Below are positions 16,958-27,292 of a stretch of DNA of 64,000 bases, piece after piece (positions within the stretch are counted from its first letter, which is position 1; the number at the start of each line of letters is the position of its first letter). The DNA is from DATKLX01 sp035542155 (GTDB taxonomy: Bacteria > Chloroflexota > Anaerolineae > Anaerolineales > Anaerolineaceae), in the NCBI GenBank assembly GCA_035542155.1, contig DATKLX010000230.1:1-64000 (forward strand), in the 5' to 3' direction. Made by a program: the position numbers and the translations under genes. The notes beneath the pieces were generated by a model, which saw only the letters and a list, made by a program, of their open reading frames with translations, did not search any database and had not been told where the DNA came from.

Positions 16958-17745
16958 GTGATCTCACCGTCTAAAAAGTTTTTCAGCTTCATCCGAAAAT
17001 CAGCGGGCTCGTCCAGCATGATAAAATGGCCCGCCTTGGGAAACCGTTCGATCTGTGCGTGGTGGATCCCTTCCACCATCGGTCGCCATTGGTGTGGGCT
17101 GACGATGTTATCCATAGCGCCGTACATGCCCATCGCCGGGATCTTGATCTCGCCCAGGCGCGGGCGCAGGTCTGTCCGCCGCAGGGATGCGATGCTGATC
17201 AAAAACGACTCGAGGGTCGTCTTCGACAGGTCGCGGTCCATCATATCTGGAAAACACGGGTCGTGGCAGATAAATCGAGAAGCGACCCGCATCACCGCCC
17301 GGAAGAGCGGGAACAGGGTGAACAGCGCCCAGGCGTTCAGCCGGTAGCCGGCCAGCTTGAGCATGAATGCCAGCGAGTTGCCCACGATCGGCGACCCGAC
17401 CACCACCACTTTGCTGACTTTCTCGGGATAATCCATCGCCATCCACAGGCTAACCGTGCCGCCCATGCTGTGGCCCACCAGGGGAGCTTCCACGATCCCG
17501 AGCTGATCCATAAACTGGCTGACCAGGCTGACAAAATCGGCCACCCGGTAGGTGCTGCGCTTCTTCCCTGACTCGCCAAACCCCCAAAAATCGAGCGCAT
17601 AGGTCCGGTAGTTTTTCCCCAGCTCAGTCATGGTCTCCTGCCACAACCCCCAGGATCCCAGCCAGCCATGCAGAAGGATCACCGGACGTCCCCGCCCGTA
17701 GACCTCATAGTGAACGATACCCTGGTCGGTAGTAATTGAGGACAC
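16954..17745 (-). CDS. Alpha/beta hydrolase with complete catalytic triad
   Basis: 263 aa hydrolase-fold protein. Oxyanion loop HGWLGSW (26-32), nucleophile GHSMGG with Ser93, acid near MYGAMDNIV, and His in AGHFIML are present. Substrate class is unknown; related proteins act on esters, lactones or haloalkanes. GTG start with AGAGG six bases upstream. It is a paralogue of the Ser-to-Gly protein at 5920-6714: the YEVxGRGRP, HGWxGSW, ALDxWGFG and FMDQxG stretches coincide. Its stop overlaps the start of the V4R gene. Confidence 0.85.
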   Translation of the reverse strand: MSSITTDQGIVHYEVYGRGRPVILLHGWLGSWGLWQETMTELGKNYRTYALDFWGFGESGKKRSTYRVADFVSLVSQFMDQLGIVEAPLVGHSMGGTVSLWMAMDYPEKVSKVVVVGSPIVGNSLAFMLKLAGYRLNAWALFTLFPLFRAVMRVASRFICHDPCFPDMMDRDLSKTTLESFLISIASLRRTDLRPRLGEIKIPAMGMYGAMDNIVSPHQWRPMVEGIHHAQIERFPKAGHFIMLDEPADFRMKLKNFLDGEIT

Positions 17746-17768
17746 CGGACCTCTATCGAGGAGCCTTT

Positions 17769-18308
17769 TCAGGACCCTCCAGCCTCCATTTCCGCGAGAA
17801 TACTGTACAGCAGCTCCAGTAAGACTGATTTCACTTTCTCTTTGTTCGTCGCCACACAGGGCAGCAGCTTCGTCTTCTGGTCAAGGCGTAGCGCGTGGCG
17901 CATGTCATCCATCTCCCAGGCGTCCAGCCGGTCCTGCTTGTTGGCCGCCACCACGTAGGGGGTGGGCGCGTAGGCGCGGAAGGTCTCCAGGATGCTGCGC
18001 GCTTCCCGGAATGTCTCTGGCCGGGTGCTGTCTACCACCACGATAAAACCCAGCATTCCTTCTGACAGGATTTCCCACATAAAATCGAAGCGTTTTTGCC
18101 CCGGGGTGCCAAACAGGTACAGCACCAGGTCGTCATCAACGGTAATCCGGCCAAAATCCATCGCCACGGTCGTGGTGTCTTTAATTTTTTCGGCCTCCGA
18201 AGAGATTTTTCTTTCGGTAGAGACCACGTCAATTTCGCTTACAGAACGGATAAATTCTGTTTTTCCAGCGTTGAAAGGTCCTGTGACCACCATTTTGACC
18301 GTCTGCAT
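17769..18308 (-). CDS. Small Ras-like GTPase (MglA/COG2229-type)
   Basis: 179 aa. G1 P-loop GPFNAGKT (10-17), switch I Thr in DTTTVAMDFG, G3 FGTPGQ (66-71) and G4 NKQD (123-126) are all seen. This is the bacterial small-GTPase group that includes MglA-like polarity switches and the COG2229 subset. Gln71 lies at the usual Ras catalytic position. No roadblock/MglB GAP partner is adjacent; the upstream neighbour is a DUF4388 protein instead, 35 bp away. It may convert upstream signals to a GDP/GTP switch controlling localisation or the kinase module. GGGAGGA Shine-Dalgarno. Confidence 0.88.
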   Translation of the reverse strand: MQTVKMVVTGPFNAGKTEFIRSVSEIDVVSTERKISSEAEKIKDTTTVAMDFGRITVDDDLVLYLFGTPGQKRFDFMWEILSEGMLGFIVVVDSTRPETFREARSILETFRAYAPTPYVVAANKQDRLDAWEMDDMRHALRLDQKTKLLPCVATNKEKVKSVLLELLYSILAEMEAGGS

Positions 18309-18343
18309 AGAAGGACGTCCTCCCGAAAGGGAAAAAAAGAAGA

Positions 18344-19159
18344 TTAAAGAGAGCGGATTCGACTGATCAGTCGATTGACCAGGGATTTTTGTTCTTCCTT
18401 GTTCTGGGTGGGGAACGCACGCACGCCGACCGGAATCGGCATCCCCTCGGGGCGGATGATCTCGATCAGCCCGGCCTGAAGCAGGCTGTACACCACCCGC
18501 CGGATCTCCAGGTCGTTCATCTTGGTTACCCGCGCGATCTGCCGGATGGAATTCTTCGGGTTAATGTACGAGACTACCCGCCATTCTTCTACGCTCAGGT
18601 TGATATTGCGCAGATTCGCGCCGGGCCGGTCGGTGAACTTGAGCGCCATCTCCAGGCTGGGGATCTCCTCCTGAAGCTGCTCCCACTCCCTCAACTGGCG
18701 CGATCCTTCGATGATCAGGTTTTCCAGGTCGATCCGGACCGTGATTTTTTCTTCGGGGGATACTTGATCGTTATCGAAACGGAAGAAGCCTTCCACCCAG
18801 GTGTATAAACGCCGGACCACATTAATGGCATAGCTCTGCAGGCTGGATAAGACGTCTTCCTGGGTGACGTATCCGGCATTGATCAATAACAATCCCAATT
18901 CCTTATCGCTCATTTGCGCCGCGCGGGTCTTCAACACCCGGTATTGCGCCTGGTTGATCTTATTATTGCGCTGCAACACCGCCGCCAGGCTGTTATCTTC
19001 TTGACCGATTTGCACGTAGGCCAGCTTGCCTTCCCGAAAGGCAACCCTGGCAACCTCGCTGGGCCCCTCGACGATTAAGGTGCCCGTTTTATGCGCAAGG
19101 TTGATTAAATTCAAGAGCTGGGTAATCGTAAAATCACGCAGGTTGCCTTTAAGAGCCAT
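18344..19159 (-). CDS. DUF4388 protein with C-terminal winged-helix-like region
   Basis: 271 aa. The N-terminal DUF4388 (PATAN-type) domain begins MALKGNLRDFTITQLLNLI and includes GTLIVEG and REGKLAYVQ. It is followed by a helical region and a C-terminal helix-turn-helix-like segment (SIRQIARVTKMNDLEIRRVVYSLLQAGLIEII, split here only by eye). DUF4388 proteins accompany receiver and GTPase modules in bacterial signalling. ATG 19159 is chosen over a TTG 15 bp upstream because the mapped promoter gives it a 55-bp leader with GAGG. First gene of the nine-gene run. Confidence 0.85.
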   Translation of the reverse strand: MALKGNLRDFTITQLLNLINLAHKTGTLIVEGPSEVARVAFREGKLAYVQIGQEDNSLAAVLQRNNKINQAQYRVLKTRAAQMSDKELGLLLINAGYVTQEDVLSSLQSYAINVVRRLYTWVEGFFRFDNDQVSPEEKITVRIDLENLIIEGSRQLREWEQLQEEIPSLEMALKFTDRPGANLRNINLSVEEWRVVSYINPKNSIRQIARVTKMNDLEIRRVVYSLLQAGLIEIIRPEGMPIPVGVRAFPTQNKEEQKSLVNRLISRIRSL

Positions 19160-19219
19160 ATCGGGAGGCCTCAACGAAAACGGCTATGTCTTTTTTGGGA
19201 GCAAAAAGGTCACTGAAAG

Positions 19220-19248
19220 ATTATACATGCAAGGAGAGAGGCCGTCAA
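19220..19248 (-). promoter_or_regulatory. Sigma70-type promoter of the signalling operon
   Basis: TTGACG (19243-19248) and TATAAT (19220-19225) on the minus strand are spaced exactly 17 bp. Transcription would begin near 19213, about 55 bp before the DUF4388 ATG. This is close to consensus and implies substantial constitutive expression of the downstream run. Confidence 0.87.
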
Positions 19249-19378
19249 ATCAAATAACTCCAGCTTACATTTTTGTCATTCCTGTTCCAATCTTCGTGCC
19301 AACCGCCCAACCCCCCCGGCCCTCCCTTCCCTCAAAGGGATCTTCTCCCCGTCTTCCCTCGATTCACCGGAAAAACTT

Positions 19379-19384
19379 TATAAT
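19379..19384 (+). promoter_or_regulatory. Possible -10 box for the diguanylate cyclase gene
   Basis: A TATAAT hexamer lies on the plus strand about 100 bp before the cyclase ATG in the 325-bp divergent intergenic stretch 19160-19484. No good -35 box lies 16-18 bp upstream, so it is only a weak candidate. Apart from this and the minus-strand promoter I see nothing in the stretch. Confidence 0.35.
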
Positions 19385-19484
19385 ATATTCGGTCAGGCTT
19401 TGATTTCCTGAAGTTACAATAACTGTTGCCGCCTGACTGGATAATGGATCGAGAGAAAAATGGGTAAAGGTTTAGAACCAGCTC

Positions 19485-20576
19485 ATGGCTGAAGAACTCG
19501 CTTTTTCAGGCGATCTGAAAACCAGGGCAGCCGCCTTCGAAGCCGTTCACCGGGTAAACCTGGGGTTGGTCTCCAATCGGGATACGAGTCTTACCTTAAA
19601 TACCATACTCACGGAGATAACTGCCCTCGTCCCGAACGTCTCCGCCGGCCAGGTGTTCCTCTACGAGACCGGCCGCCTCAACCTGGGCGCTGCGCTCCAG
19701 GCCGGTGGAGCTGAAGGCCAGCCATCCCCCACGCCGCGGCTGGATGGGCTGTCTTACAGCGTCGCTCGCCTGGGAAAGCTCATCTCCATCGCCGATCTGA
19801 GCGCCGACCCGCTCTTCACCGACGCGGCCCTGGAAGGATCCGGTCTCGGCCTGCCCCTGAAGATTGGCCAGCGCGTCGTCGGAGTGCTGACCCTCTTTCG
19901 CAGTCCGGTCCGGCCGTTTTCGTCAGAGGAGACCGCCCTGGTCGCGGTGTTTGCCAACCAGGCCGCTCTTGCTATCGAAAACAACCGCCTCCAGCTTCTC
20001 CTCGAACAGCAGACTCGCCTGGATCCCCTCACCGGGCTGCATAACCGCCGCTCCTTCGAGGAGCGCGTCGAGGTCGAGATTGCTCGTAACCAGCCGCCCG
20101 AGGACCAGCCTGCCATTTCCGGCCAGGCCCCTCACCCGTTTTCGATCCTCATCATGGACCTGGACGGCTTCAAGAAAATGAATGAAACCTATGGCCGCCT
20201 GGCCGGGGACTATATCCTCAAGGAAATTGCCAACTCGATCAACCAGGCCCTGCGCAAAACGGATTTTCTCGCCCGCTACGGCGGCGACGAGATCGCCCTC
20301 GTCCTCAGCGACTCCAATCGCGAGACAACCCAGATGGTGGCCAGCCGCGTCCAGGACTTTGTTTCCAGGACCCGCTTCAACCTGCCAAACATCCCCCAGC
20401 ATTCCCTCTCGATCTCCATTGGGGTGGCTCATTTTCCCGAAAACGGCGCCATTCCCCAGGAGCTTCTCGCCGCGGCCGAAGGAGCCACGGCCCTGGCCAA
20501 ACGGGACTCCGAGAATAGAATTCGCTTTGCCGGTCCCGCCCAACCCTCCGGCGACGTCCGGGACGAAAATTCTTGA
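19485..20576 (+). CDS. GAF-GGDEF diguanylate cyclase
   Basis: 363 aa cytoplasmic enzyme. A GAF domain spans about 20-170 and a GGDEF domain about 178-345, with LDPLTGLHNRR, the metal Asp in MDLDGFK (225-230) and the active loop GGDEI (266-270). The product-inhibition I-site RKTD (257-260) sits five residues before the loop. The last Phe of the signature is Ile, a mild change, so c-di-GMP synthesis is expected. No strong Shine-Dalgarno is visible. It is divergent from the signalling operon that contains a degenerate GGDNF protein. Confidence 0.88.
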   Translation: MAEELAFSGDLKTRAAAFEAVHRVNLGLVSNRDTSLTLNTILTEITALVPNVSAGQVFLYETGRLNLGAALQAGGAEGQPSPTPRLDGLSYSVARLGKLISIADLSADPLFTDAALEGSGLGLPLKIGQRVVGVLTLFRSPVRPFSSEETALVAVFANQAALAIENNRLQLLLEQQTRLDPLTGLHNRRSFEERVEVEIARNQPPEDQPAISGQAPHPFSILIMDLDGFKKMNETYGRLAGDYILKEIANSINQALRKTDFLARYGGDEIALVLSDSNRETTQMVASRVQDFVSRTRFNLPNIPQHSLSISIGVAHFPENGAIPQELLAAAEGATALAKRDSENRIRFAGPAQPSGDVRDENS

Positions 20577-20620
20577 GTTTCGCAATGCCAGCCTACTTCC
20601 AGGAACAGGATCGCCTCACC

Positions 20621-21535
20621 ATGGCTCCCAAAACCAAGCTGATTTTCAACCCCATCGCCAACCTGGGCCGCGCCTGGCCGGTGGCTGCCTCTTTACGCCC
20701 GCTGGTCAACGAGCTGGGCGGCGCGGATTGGTCAGGCACCGTCTATCCAACCCACGCCGCCGAGCTGGCCCGCCAGGCCGGCGAGCAGGGCTATGAGCTC
20801 GTCGTCGCCATGGGCGGCGATGGCACGGTCCATGAAGTGGTCAACGGCCTGATGCAGCTCCCCCGCGAGCGCCGGCCGCGCATGGGAGTTGTACCGGTCG
20901 GCACCGGTAACGACCTCGCCCACGCCCTGGGGGTCTCCAATAGACCTGAAGAAGCCATTCGCCAGGTCTTGAATGGCGTCCCTCGCCCGCTCGACGTGGG
21001 TCTCCTCCAGGGCGAGAGCGACCAGAAGGAATATTGGGTCAACACCGTGGGCATCGGCTTTGACACCATCGTCACCATCCGCTCGCGCAAAGTGCCCATT
21101 TTCCAGGGCTTTGCCGTTTACTTCGCCGCCGTCCTGCAGACCATCCTGCTCAATCACGATCCCTTTCGGATCCAGGTGACCACCGACCGCGAGACCTGGC
21201 AAGATGAGTCGCTCATGCTGGTTCTTTGCAACGGCATGCGCGAGGGCGGTGGGTTTTTGATGGCCCCCCAGGCTGATCCGCGCGATGGGCTGCTCCACCT
21301 GGTCGAAGTGCGCAAGATCTCCCGTCTCCAGATGCTCGCCACCATCCCCTATTTCCTCAACGCTACCCACCCCCGGCTGCCTTACGTGCGCACCGCCGAA
21401 TTTCAGACCCTGGAAATCGAATCCAACCGGCCCCTTTACGTCCACACGGATGGCGAGATTATTGCCGGGCTGGGGTCCGACCTCCGCCGCCTCAGCGTCC
21501 GGGTCCTCCACGGCGCCCTGGAAACGGTTAGCTAA
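20621..21535 (+). CDS. Diacylglycerol kinase / lipid kinase family protein
   Basis: 304 aa. The DAGK catalytic domain shows KLIFNPIANLGRA at the start, nucleotide loop VAMGGDGTVHEVVNGL and VGTGNDLAHALG, and the C-terminal lobe with HTDGEII. The family phosphorylates diacylglycerol or related lipids at the membrane face; some members are annotated YegS/BmrU. ATG 20621 is chosen because AGGA lies 10 bases upstream. An upstream TTG at 20573 would overlap the cyclase gene. It follows the GGDEF gene in the same orientation. Confidence 0.88.
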   Translation: MAPKTKLIFNPIANLGRAWPVAASLRPLVNELGGADWSGTVYPTHAAELARQAGEQGYELVVAMGGDGTVHEVVNGLMQLPRERRPRMGVVPVGTGNDLAHALGVSNRPEEAIRQVLNGVPRPLDVGLLQGESDQKEYWVNTVGIGFDTIVTIRSRKVPIFQGFAVYFAAVLQTILLNHDPFRIQVTTDRETWQDESLMLVLCNGMREGGGFLMAPQADPRDGLLHLVEVRKISRLQMLATIPYFLNATHPRLPYVRTAEFQTLEIESNRPLYVHTDGEIIAGLGSDLRRLSVRVLHGALETVS

Positions 21536-21558
21536 TCCGCGCCCCTGGACTGCCTGCC

Positions 21559-23196
21559 ATGCCTGACCTGATCCACAATCTGCAAGGACGCGACATCGGT
21601 TTTTTGCGCATCGTCGCCCGCCTCTGGGGGCTGGAGCTGAACGCTCCCGACGCCCACACGGCCTTGCCCCTCCTGCTCAGCGGGCTGCTCAACCCGCCCC
21701 TCGTCTTGGAGGTGGTCGAATCCCTGCCGCACGCCGCCCAGGCGGCTCTGGCGGCGCTCGTCCAGCGCGAGGGGCGCATCACCTGGAGCGAGTTCGTCCG
21801 CCGCTTTGGCGCCCTGCGCGAGATGGGCCCCGGCCAGCGCGACCGGCGCAGACCCTACGAAACCCCCACTTCCCCCACCGAGATCCTCTGGTACCGCGGC
21901 CTGATCGGGCGCGCTTTTTTGGAGACCTCCTCCGGACCCCAGGAGTTCGCCTACATCCCGGACGACCTGGTCCCCCTCCTGCCCGCCTTGCAGGCCGAGA
22001 CTCCAATCCCCCCCGGCCGGCCGGCTTCCCCCCTGGAATCCGCCCACCCCCTGCCGGCCACCGACCGCATCCTCGACCACGCCTGCACCATGCTCGCCGC
22101 CCTGCGCCTGGGCCGTGAGCCGGCCCAGTTCGACGGCAGCCCCCTCGCCATCCCGGCGGGTATCTTAATACAACTATTGGCTGAGGCGGGCCTCCTCGAC
22201 AAAAAAGGGATCCCGCTCCCCGAGCCGGCCCGCGCCTTTTTGGAAGCCCCCCGCGCCGCGGCCCTGCTCAGCCTGGTTCAGGGCTGGCAGACCAGCCGCA
22301 AATTCGACGAGCTCCGCCTGGTCCCCGGGCTGAAGTGCGAGGGCGAGTGGCAGAATGACCCACTCGCGGCGCGCAAGGCGATCCTCGTCCACCTCTCCCA
22401 GGTTCCCCCCGCCACCTGGTGGAACCTGAACGCTTTCATCGGCGCGATCCACGAGCGCCAGCCCGATTTCCAGCGCTCCGCAGGCGAGTACGACGCCTGG
22501 TTCATCCGCAGCGAGGCCAGCGGCGAGTACCTGCGCGGCTTCGCCCGCTGGGAAGATGTCGAAGGCGCCCTCATCCGCTTCGTACTCAGCGGGCCTCTCT
22601 TCTGGCTGGGAATCATCGACCTGGCCGCCCCGGCCCCGGACGCCGCCCCAACCGCCTTCCGCCTCTCCACCTGGGCAACCGACCTGCTCTCCGGCAAAGC
22701 CCCTTCCGGCCTGCGCAAGGAAGATGGGACCATCCAGCTCCGCTCCAACGGGCAGCTCCGCCTTCCAGCTCAAACCCCGCGCTCCGTCCGCTACCAGATC
22801 GCCCGTTTTTGCGCCTGGGAGCCCGCCGGCGAAGGTTTGGAATACCGCTACCGCATCACTCCCTCTTCGCTCGAGACCGCCCGCCGGCAGGGATTGCGCC
22901 CTGGCCAGCTCATCGCCCTCCTCCGCCGCCACGCTTCTGCCCCGCTCATGCCCTCCCTTGTCCAGGCTCTGGAGCATTGGGACCAACAGGGCGCCCAGAT
23001 CTACCTTGAAGCAGTCACGGTCCTCCGCGTGGATTCCCCTGAGATCCTCGCCGAGCTGCGCAGCTCGAAAGCCGCCCGCTTCCTCGGCGACCTGCTCGGC
23101 CCGACCACCGTGATCGTCCGCCCCGGCGCCCAGGAAAAGGTCCTTGCCGCCCTGGCCGAAATGGGCTACCTGGCTGAGCTCACCCTCTCAGATTAA
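21559..23196 (+). CDS. Helicase-associated (XPB/Ssl2-N-like) orphan protein
   Basis: 545 aa protein resembling the Helicase_C_3 / XPB-Ssl2 N-terminal-like family: Leu-rich N-terminal HTH-like region (LLLSGLLNPPLVLEVVESLP, AALAALVQREGRI), and a C-terminal block ending LLGPTTVIVRPGAQEKVLAALAEMGYL (given in part). No Walker A or DEAD-type motif is present, so it is not a helicase by itself. Role unknown; such proteins stand alone in Chloroflexota and Actinobacteria and may bind DNA or partner with a separate motor. It starts 23 bp after the lipid kinase gene. Confidence 0.65.
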   Translation: MPDLIHNLQGRDIGFLRIVARLWGLELNAPDAHTALPLLLSGLLNPPLVLEVVESLPHAAQAALAALVQREGRITWSEFVRRFGALREMGPGQRDRRRPYETPTSPTEILWYRGLIGRAFLETSSGPQEFAYIPDDLVPLLPALQAETPIPPGRPASPLESAHPLPATDRILDHACTMLAALRLGREPAQFDGSPLAIPAGILIQLLAEAGLLDKKGIPLPEPARAFLEAPRAAALLSLVQGWQTSRKFDELRLVPGLKCEGEWQNDPLAARKAILVHLSQVPPATWWNLNAFIGAIHERQPDFQRSAGEYDAWFIRSEASGEYLRGFARWEDVEGALIRFVLSGPLFWLGIIDLAAPAPDAAPTAFRLSTWATDLLSGKAPSGLRKEDGTIQLRSNGQLRLPAQTPRSVRYQIARFCAWEPAGEGLEYRYRITPSSLETARRQGLRPGQLIALLRRHASAPLMPSLVQALEHWDQQGAQIYLEAVTVLRVDSPEILAELRSSKAARFLGDLLGPTTVIVRPGAQEKVLAALAEMGYLAELTLSD

Positions 23197-23299
23197 GATA
23201 ACCATCTAAAAAACGCAGACGAAACAGCGGGTCCGGGTAAGTCCACGGTTCTCGAGGATCGGTTTTCTTACTGTTCTCTGTTCTCATTTTATTGTGAGT

Positions 23300-23305
23300 T
23301 ATAAT
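23300..23305 (+). promoter_or_regulatory. Possible -10 box upstream of kbl
   Basis: TATAAT on the plus strand, 48 bp before the kbl ATG in a 156-bp AT-richer gap. No convincing -35 element is present at the correct spacing, so the call rests on the hexamer and its position. Confidence 0.4.
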
Positions 23306-23352
23306 TTTATACACAGAAAATTCATCCTCCATTCCCAATCAACGAGGTGGAA

Positions 23353-24537
<1,185 letters not shown>

Positions 24538-24591
24538 ACCATTGCAGCCATAGAGAATTTGCCCCGGCCCGCCCCCGGACATGGATAACCG

Positions 24592-26163
24592 ATGACCCTC
24601 CAACAGCAGCTCGACCTGGTTCGCAAGCTGGACCACATCTTTGACCAGGATCAGGATGAATCGTCCCTGGCCCTAAACCTGGCCTCGCTCCTCTCCGAAG
24701 CCCTCCCCGCCGACCTGGTCCTCGTCGCCCTGCCCGATCAGGAGAACGGTCCTAAGATCCACCCCGCGGCGGTCATCGACCGTTCCCAGACGCTTTCGCT
24801 ACTGGCCGAGGGTATTGTCGACGATCTCCTCGCCGGCCTGGTCCGCCTGCCTCCGGGTGACCTGCTCCACCGCCGGGTGAAGCTTCCCTCGGGGAACCTG
24901 TATCTGGCCGGAGTCCCGGTGCACATCCTCTCCGGCCTGACCGGGGGAATCCTGATTGCCAGCGGGCAGAAGGATTTTTCCAGGTCCAGCCTTTCTATGC
25001 TCCAGATGGCCGCCAGCCAGTTCGATAACGCCCTGCGGCTCTCCCGCTCGATGCGGATGGTCCGCCAGGAATCCCTGGCCTTGCGCACCGTCCTTAAGAT
25101 GGACCGCATCCGCGATACCAGCGCCAGCCTGGATGACCTCCTCGACCGGGCGCTCGCCGAGCTGTGCCGGGTCATCCCTGCCCAGGTGGGTTTCATCATG
25201 CTCTACGACCGGGGCGGCAGGCGCCTGGAAATGCGCGCGGTCACCGATCAGTCCTTTTTCGGCCTGGCCAATACCCAGCGCGAGCTCTTTGCCGCCGCGG
25301 ACGAGGCCATCCAGAAGGGTCACGGGGTGCACCGGCAGTACCCCTCCGGCCCGATCCATGCCCTGCTCGGAATCCCCCTGATCCTCAACAAGCGGGAGAT
25401 CGGCGTGCTGGGTGTGGTCAACCGCGACCAAGAAAAGGATTTTACCCAGGGCGACCGCCAGTTGATGCAGTCCATCGCCTCCCAGATGGACACGGCCATC
25501 TTCGAGCGTCTGCAAACCCAGCGCCTGCGCGATACCTTCGAGCGCAACATCGGCCCCATGGTGATGGAGCGCCTGCTCCAGATCGAAGACCGCGATCTGC
25601 TCAAAGCCGAGCGGATCGATATCTCGGCCCTGTTTTCGGACATCCGCGGGTTTACCGCCGCCTCCGAGCACCTCGACCCTAACCGCCTGGAGATCATGAT
25701 CGACCAGCACCTGGACGCCATGGCCAGGGTGGTCCTGAAGAATGAAGGCACCCTGGACAAGTTCCTTGGCGACGGAGTGATGGCCTTTTTCAACGCTCCC
25801 GTCCGCCAGCCGGACCACCCCCTGCGCGCCGTCCAGACCGCCCTGGAGATGCAGCAGGCCCAGAAGACCGTCATCCAGGCCTGGCAGGAAAACGGTCTCC
25901 AGCCCCTTCCGATTGGCATCGGCATCGCCACCGGGGAAGCCATGGTGGGTAACTTCGGCTCGACTGCCCACGCCGAATACTCCGCCATTGGCTCGCAAAT
26001 CAATCTGGCCTCGCGCCTCTGCCACGTAGCCGGCGGCGGCCAGATCCTGATCGACGAGGGAACCTACCGGGCCGTGTCCGCCCAGGTACGAACACAGTCC
26101 CTCCCGCCCATGGAATTAAAAGGATTCAGCCAGCCCGTCCCCGTCTGGGAGGTATTGGGATAA
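24592..26163 (+). CDS. GAF-domain class III adenylate/guanylate cyclase
   Basis: 523 aa. An N-terminal GAF-like region (20-150) and a second GAF (about 165-305) precede a class III cyclase domain (335-523). Metal-binding Asp350 (LFSDIRGFT) and Asp394 (KFLGDGVMAFF), base-specifying Lys390 with Ser464 (YSAIG), and transition-state Asn471/Arg475 (INLASR) are present. Lys with a small hydroxyl residue is the class IIIb adenylate-cyclase pattern, so cAMP is the likely product. No membrane segment. It lies 54 bp after kbl. Confidence 0.88.
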   Translation: MTLQQQLDLVRKLDHIFDQDQDESSLALNLASLLSEALPADLVLVALPDQENGPKIHPAAVIDRSQTLSLLAEGIVDDLLAGLVRLPPGDLLHRRVKLPSGNLYLAGVPVHILSGLTGGILIASGQKDFSRSSLSMLQMAASQFDNALRLSRSMRMVRQESLALRTVLKMDRIRDTSASLDDLLDRALAELCRVIPAQVGFIMLYDRGGRRLEMRAVTDQSFFGLANTQRELFAAADEAIQKGHGVHRQYPSGPIHALLGIPLILNKREIGVLGVVNRDQEKDFTQGDRQLMQSIASQMDTAIFERLQTQRLRDTFERNIGPMVMERLLQIEDRDLLKAERIDISALFSDIRGFTAASEHLDPNRLEIMIDQHLDAMARVVLKNEGTLDKFLGDGVMAFFNAPVRQPDHPLRAVQTALEMQQAQKTVIQAWQENGLQPLPIGIGIATGEAMVGNFGSTAHAEYSAIGSQINLASRLCHVAGGGQILIDEGTYRAVSAQVRTQSLPPMELKGFSQPVPVWEVLG

Positions 26164-26175
26164 GGATCGGATCAC

Positions 26176-26982
26176 TCAGCCGATCTTGTGCAGTTTCATT
26201 AATAAAGTCCCCACTCGTTGGTATTTGAAACCCGGGATCTGGTCCCGGGTAAGGCGTTTATACCCGTTTTCATACCCCTCGGTAAGCACGTCGGGGTTGA
26301 AGACTACGTTCCAGATTTCCAGATCTTTGACGGACCGGAAATTCATCCCCAATGTCGCCATCACCAGCCGCGTGTAAGCCAGTGGCGTCGCGAAGCTGTA
26401 ACGTCTCCGCATAGTTTTGGGCGCAATGAAATAGAATTGATCAAATAACAGCCCGGCCAGGACCTTCTTCAACCCCAGGTTGGATGGGAAATTAAAATCC
26501 ACCGAGTGAATCATCTTTCCACCCGGTTTCAACAATAGATCCATGTGTTTCCAGACCGCTGGCGTTAAGGCATACGGCACGTGCTCAAGCGCCGAGATGC
26601 TATAAATCACGTCAAAGTAATGGGCTGGCAAGGAGGAATTCCCCGGGTCTCCCAACCGCTCCAGCACATATTTGATGTTTGGATGGCTTTGGATATATTC
26701 ATCAGGGGACCTGTCCCGCGTCCAATACGGGTCGTTGGCATCCATGCCAAAATCATCCGCGGCCCATACCTCACACCCGAATGTTTCCTGTAAGAAACAG
26801 GGAAATGGCGAATACGAAGCGCCGACATCCAGCACTTTCTCGCCCGCTTTCCAATCGTACGAATTCAACGTCCAGGGGTAATCGAATCCCTTGAGGTTAA
26901 ACTTCGTTCCGTGGACATTTTTTTGAGCATACTGATATAAACGGGAAAGATTTCCAAGTGAAACTTCCTCAACCTCATACAT
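26176..26982 (-). CDS. SAM-dependent methyltransferase, class I
   Basis: 268 aa. Motif I KVLDVGASYSPF, acidic WAADDFG and ISALEHVPY (post-I/II region) define a Methyltransf_11/23-type fold; the C-terminal half is family-specific. Substrate unknown; similar proteins sit in glycan and secondary-metabolite loci. ATG 26982 has AGAGG seven bases upstream and fits the promoter 34 bp before it. Base composition is clearly lower in GC than the flanking genes, and it is convergent with the cyclase gene, which suggests an acquired gene. Confidence 0.8.
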   Translation of the reverse strand: MYEVEEVSLGNLSRLYQYAQKNVHGTKFNLKGFDYPWTLNSYDWKAGEKVLDVGASYSPFPCFLQETFGCEVWAADDFGMDANDPYWTRDRSPDEYIQSHPNIKYVLERLGDPGNSSLPAHYFDVIYSISALEHVPYALTPAVWKHMDLLLKPGGKMIHSVDFNFPSNLGLKKVLAGLLFDQFYFIAPKTMRRRYSFATPLAYTRLVMATLGMNFRSVKDLEIWNVVFNPDVLTEGYENGYKRLTRDQIPGFKYQRVGTLLMKLHKIG

Positions 26983-27022
26983 GAATATTGCCTCTGATTT
27001 GATCAGTTGGATGAATTCGTTG

Positions 27023-27031
27023 AGTATATCA
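27023..27031 (-). promoter_or_regulatory. Extended -10 promoter of the methyltransferase gene
   Basis: TGATATACT on the minus strand is an extended -10 element (TGN plus TATACT). Only a weak -35 candidate (TTCGGA) is present, which is common with extended -10 promoters. Predicted start near 27016. The rest of the 310-bp gap 26983-27292 holds only the terminator at 27242-27267. Confidence 0.5.
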
Positions 27032-27241
27032 CACTTACTCAGTCCTCCGAAATGGTTGGCGCAGGGACTGTGCAGGTGAGGCACTCGCCTCACTGGAATA
27101 CGCTCTGGCAGGTTGTCAGCACTGATTTGCGTGCCTCCCGCTCGTAATTCCGAATGGCATTCACGTACCCCAGCATGCCTTCACGCCAGCCAGAGCCCTC
27201 AAATGAATTGATCCAGTCAGAGACTGGTAAATGATAAGAAA

Positions 27242-27267
27242 GGACCCCGCGACATATCGCGGGATCC
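27242..27267 (-). terminator. Intrinsic terminator after the Cys-rich small protein gene
   Basis: An 11-bp stem (GGATCCCGCGA / TCGCGGGGTCC, one G-T pair, loop TATG) on the minus strand followed by TTTCTT. It lies 25 bp past the stop codon at 27293. It isolates the small gene from the methyltransferase further along. Confidence 0.75.
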
Positions 27268-27292
27268 CAATTTTATATATATAACTTTTTCT

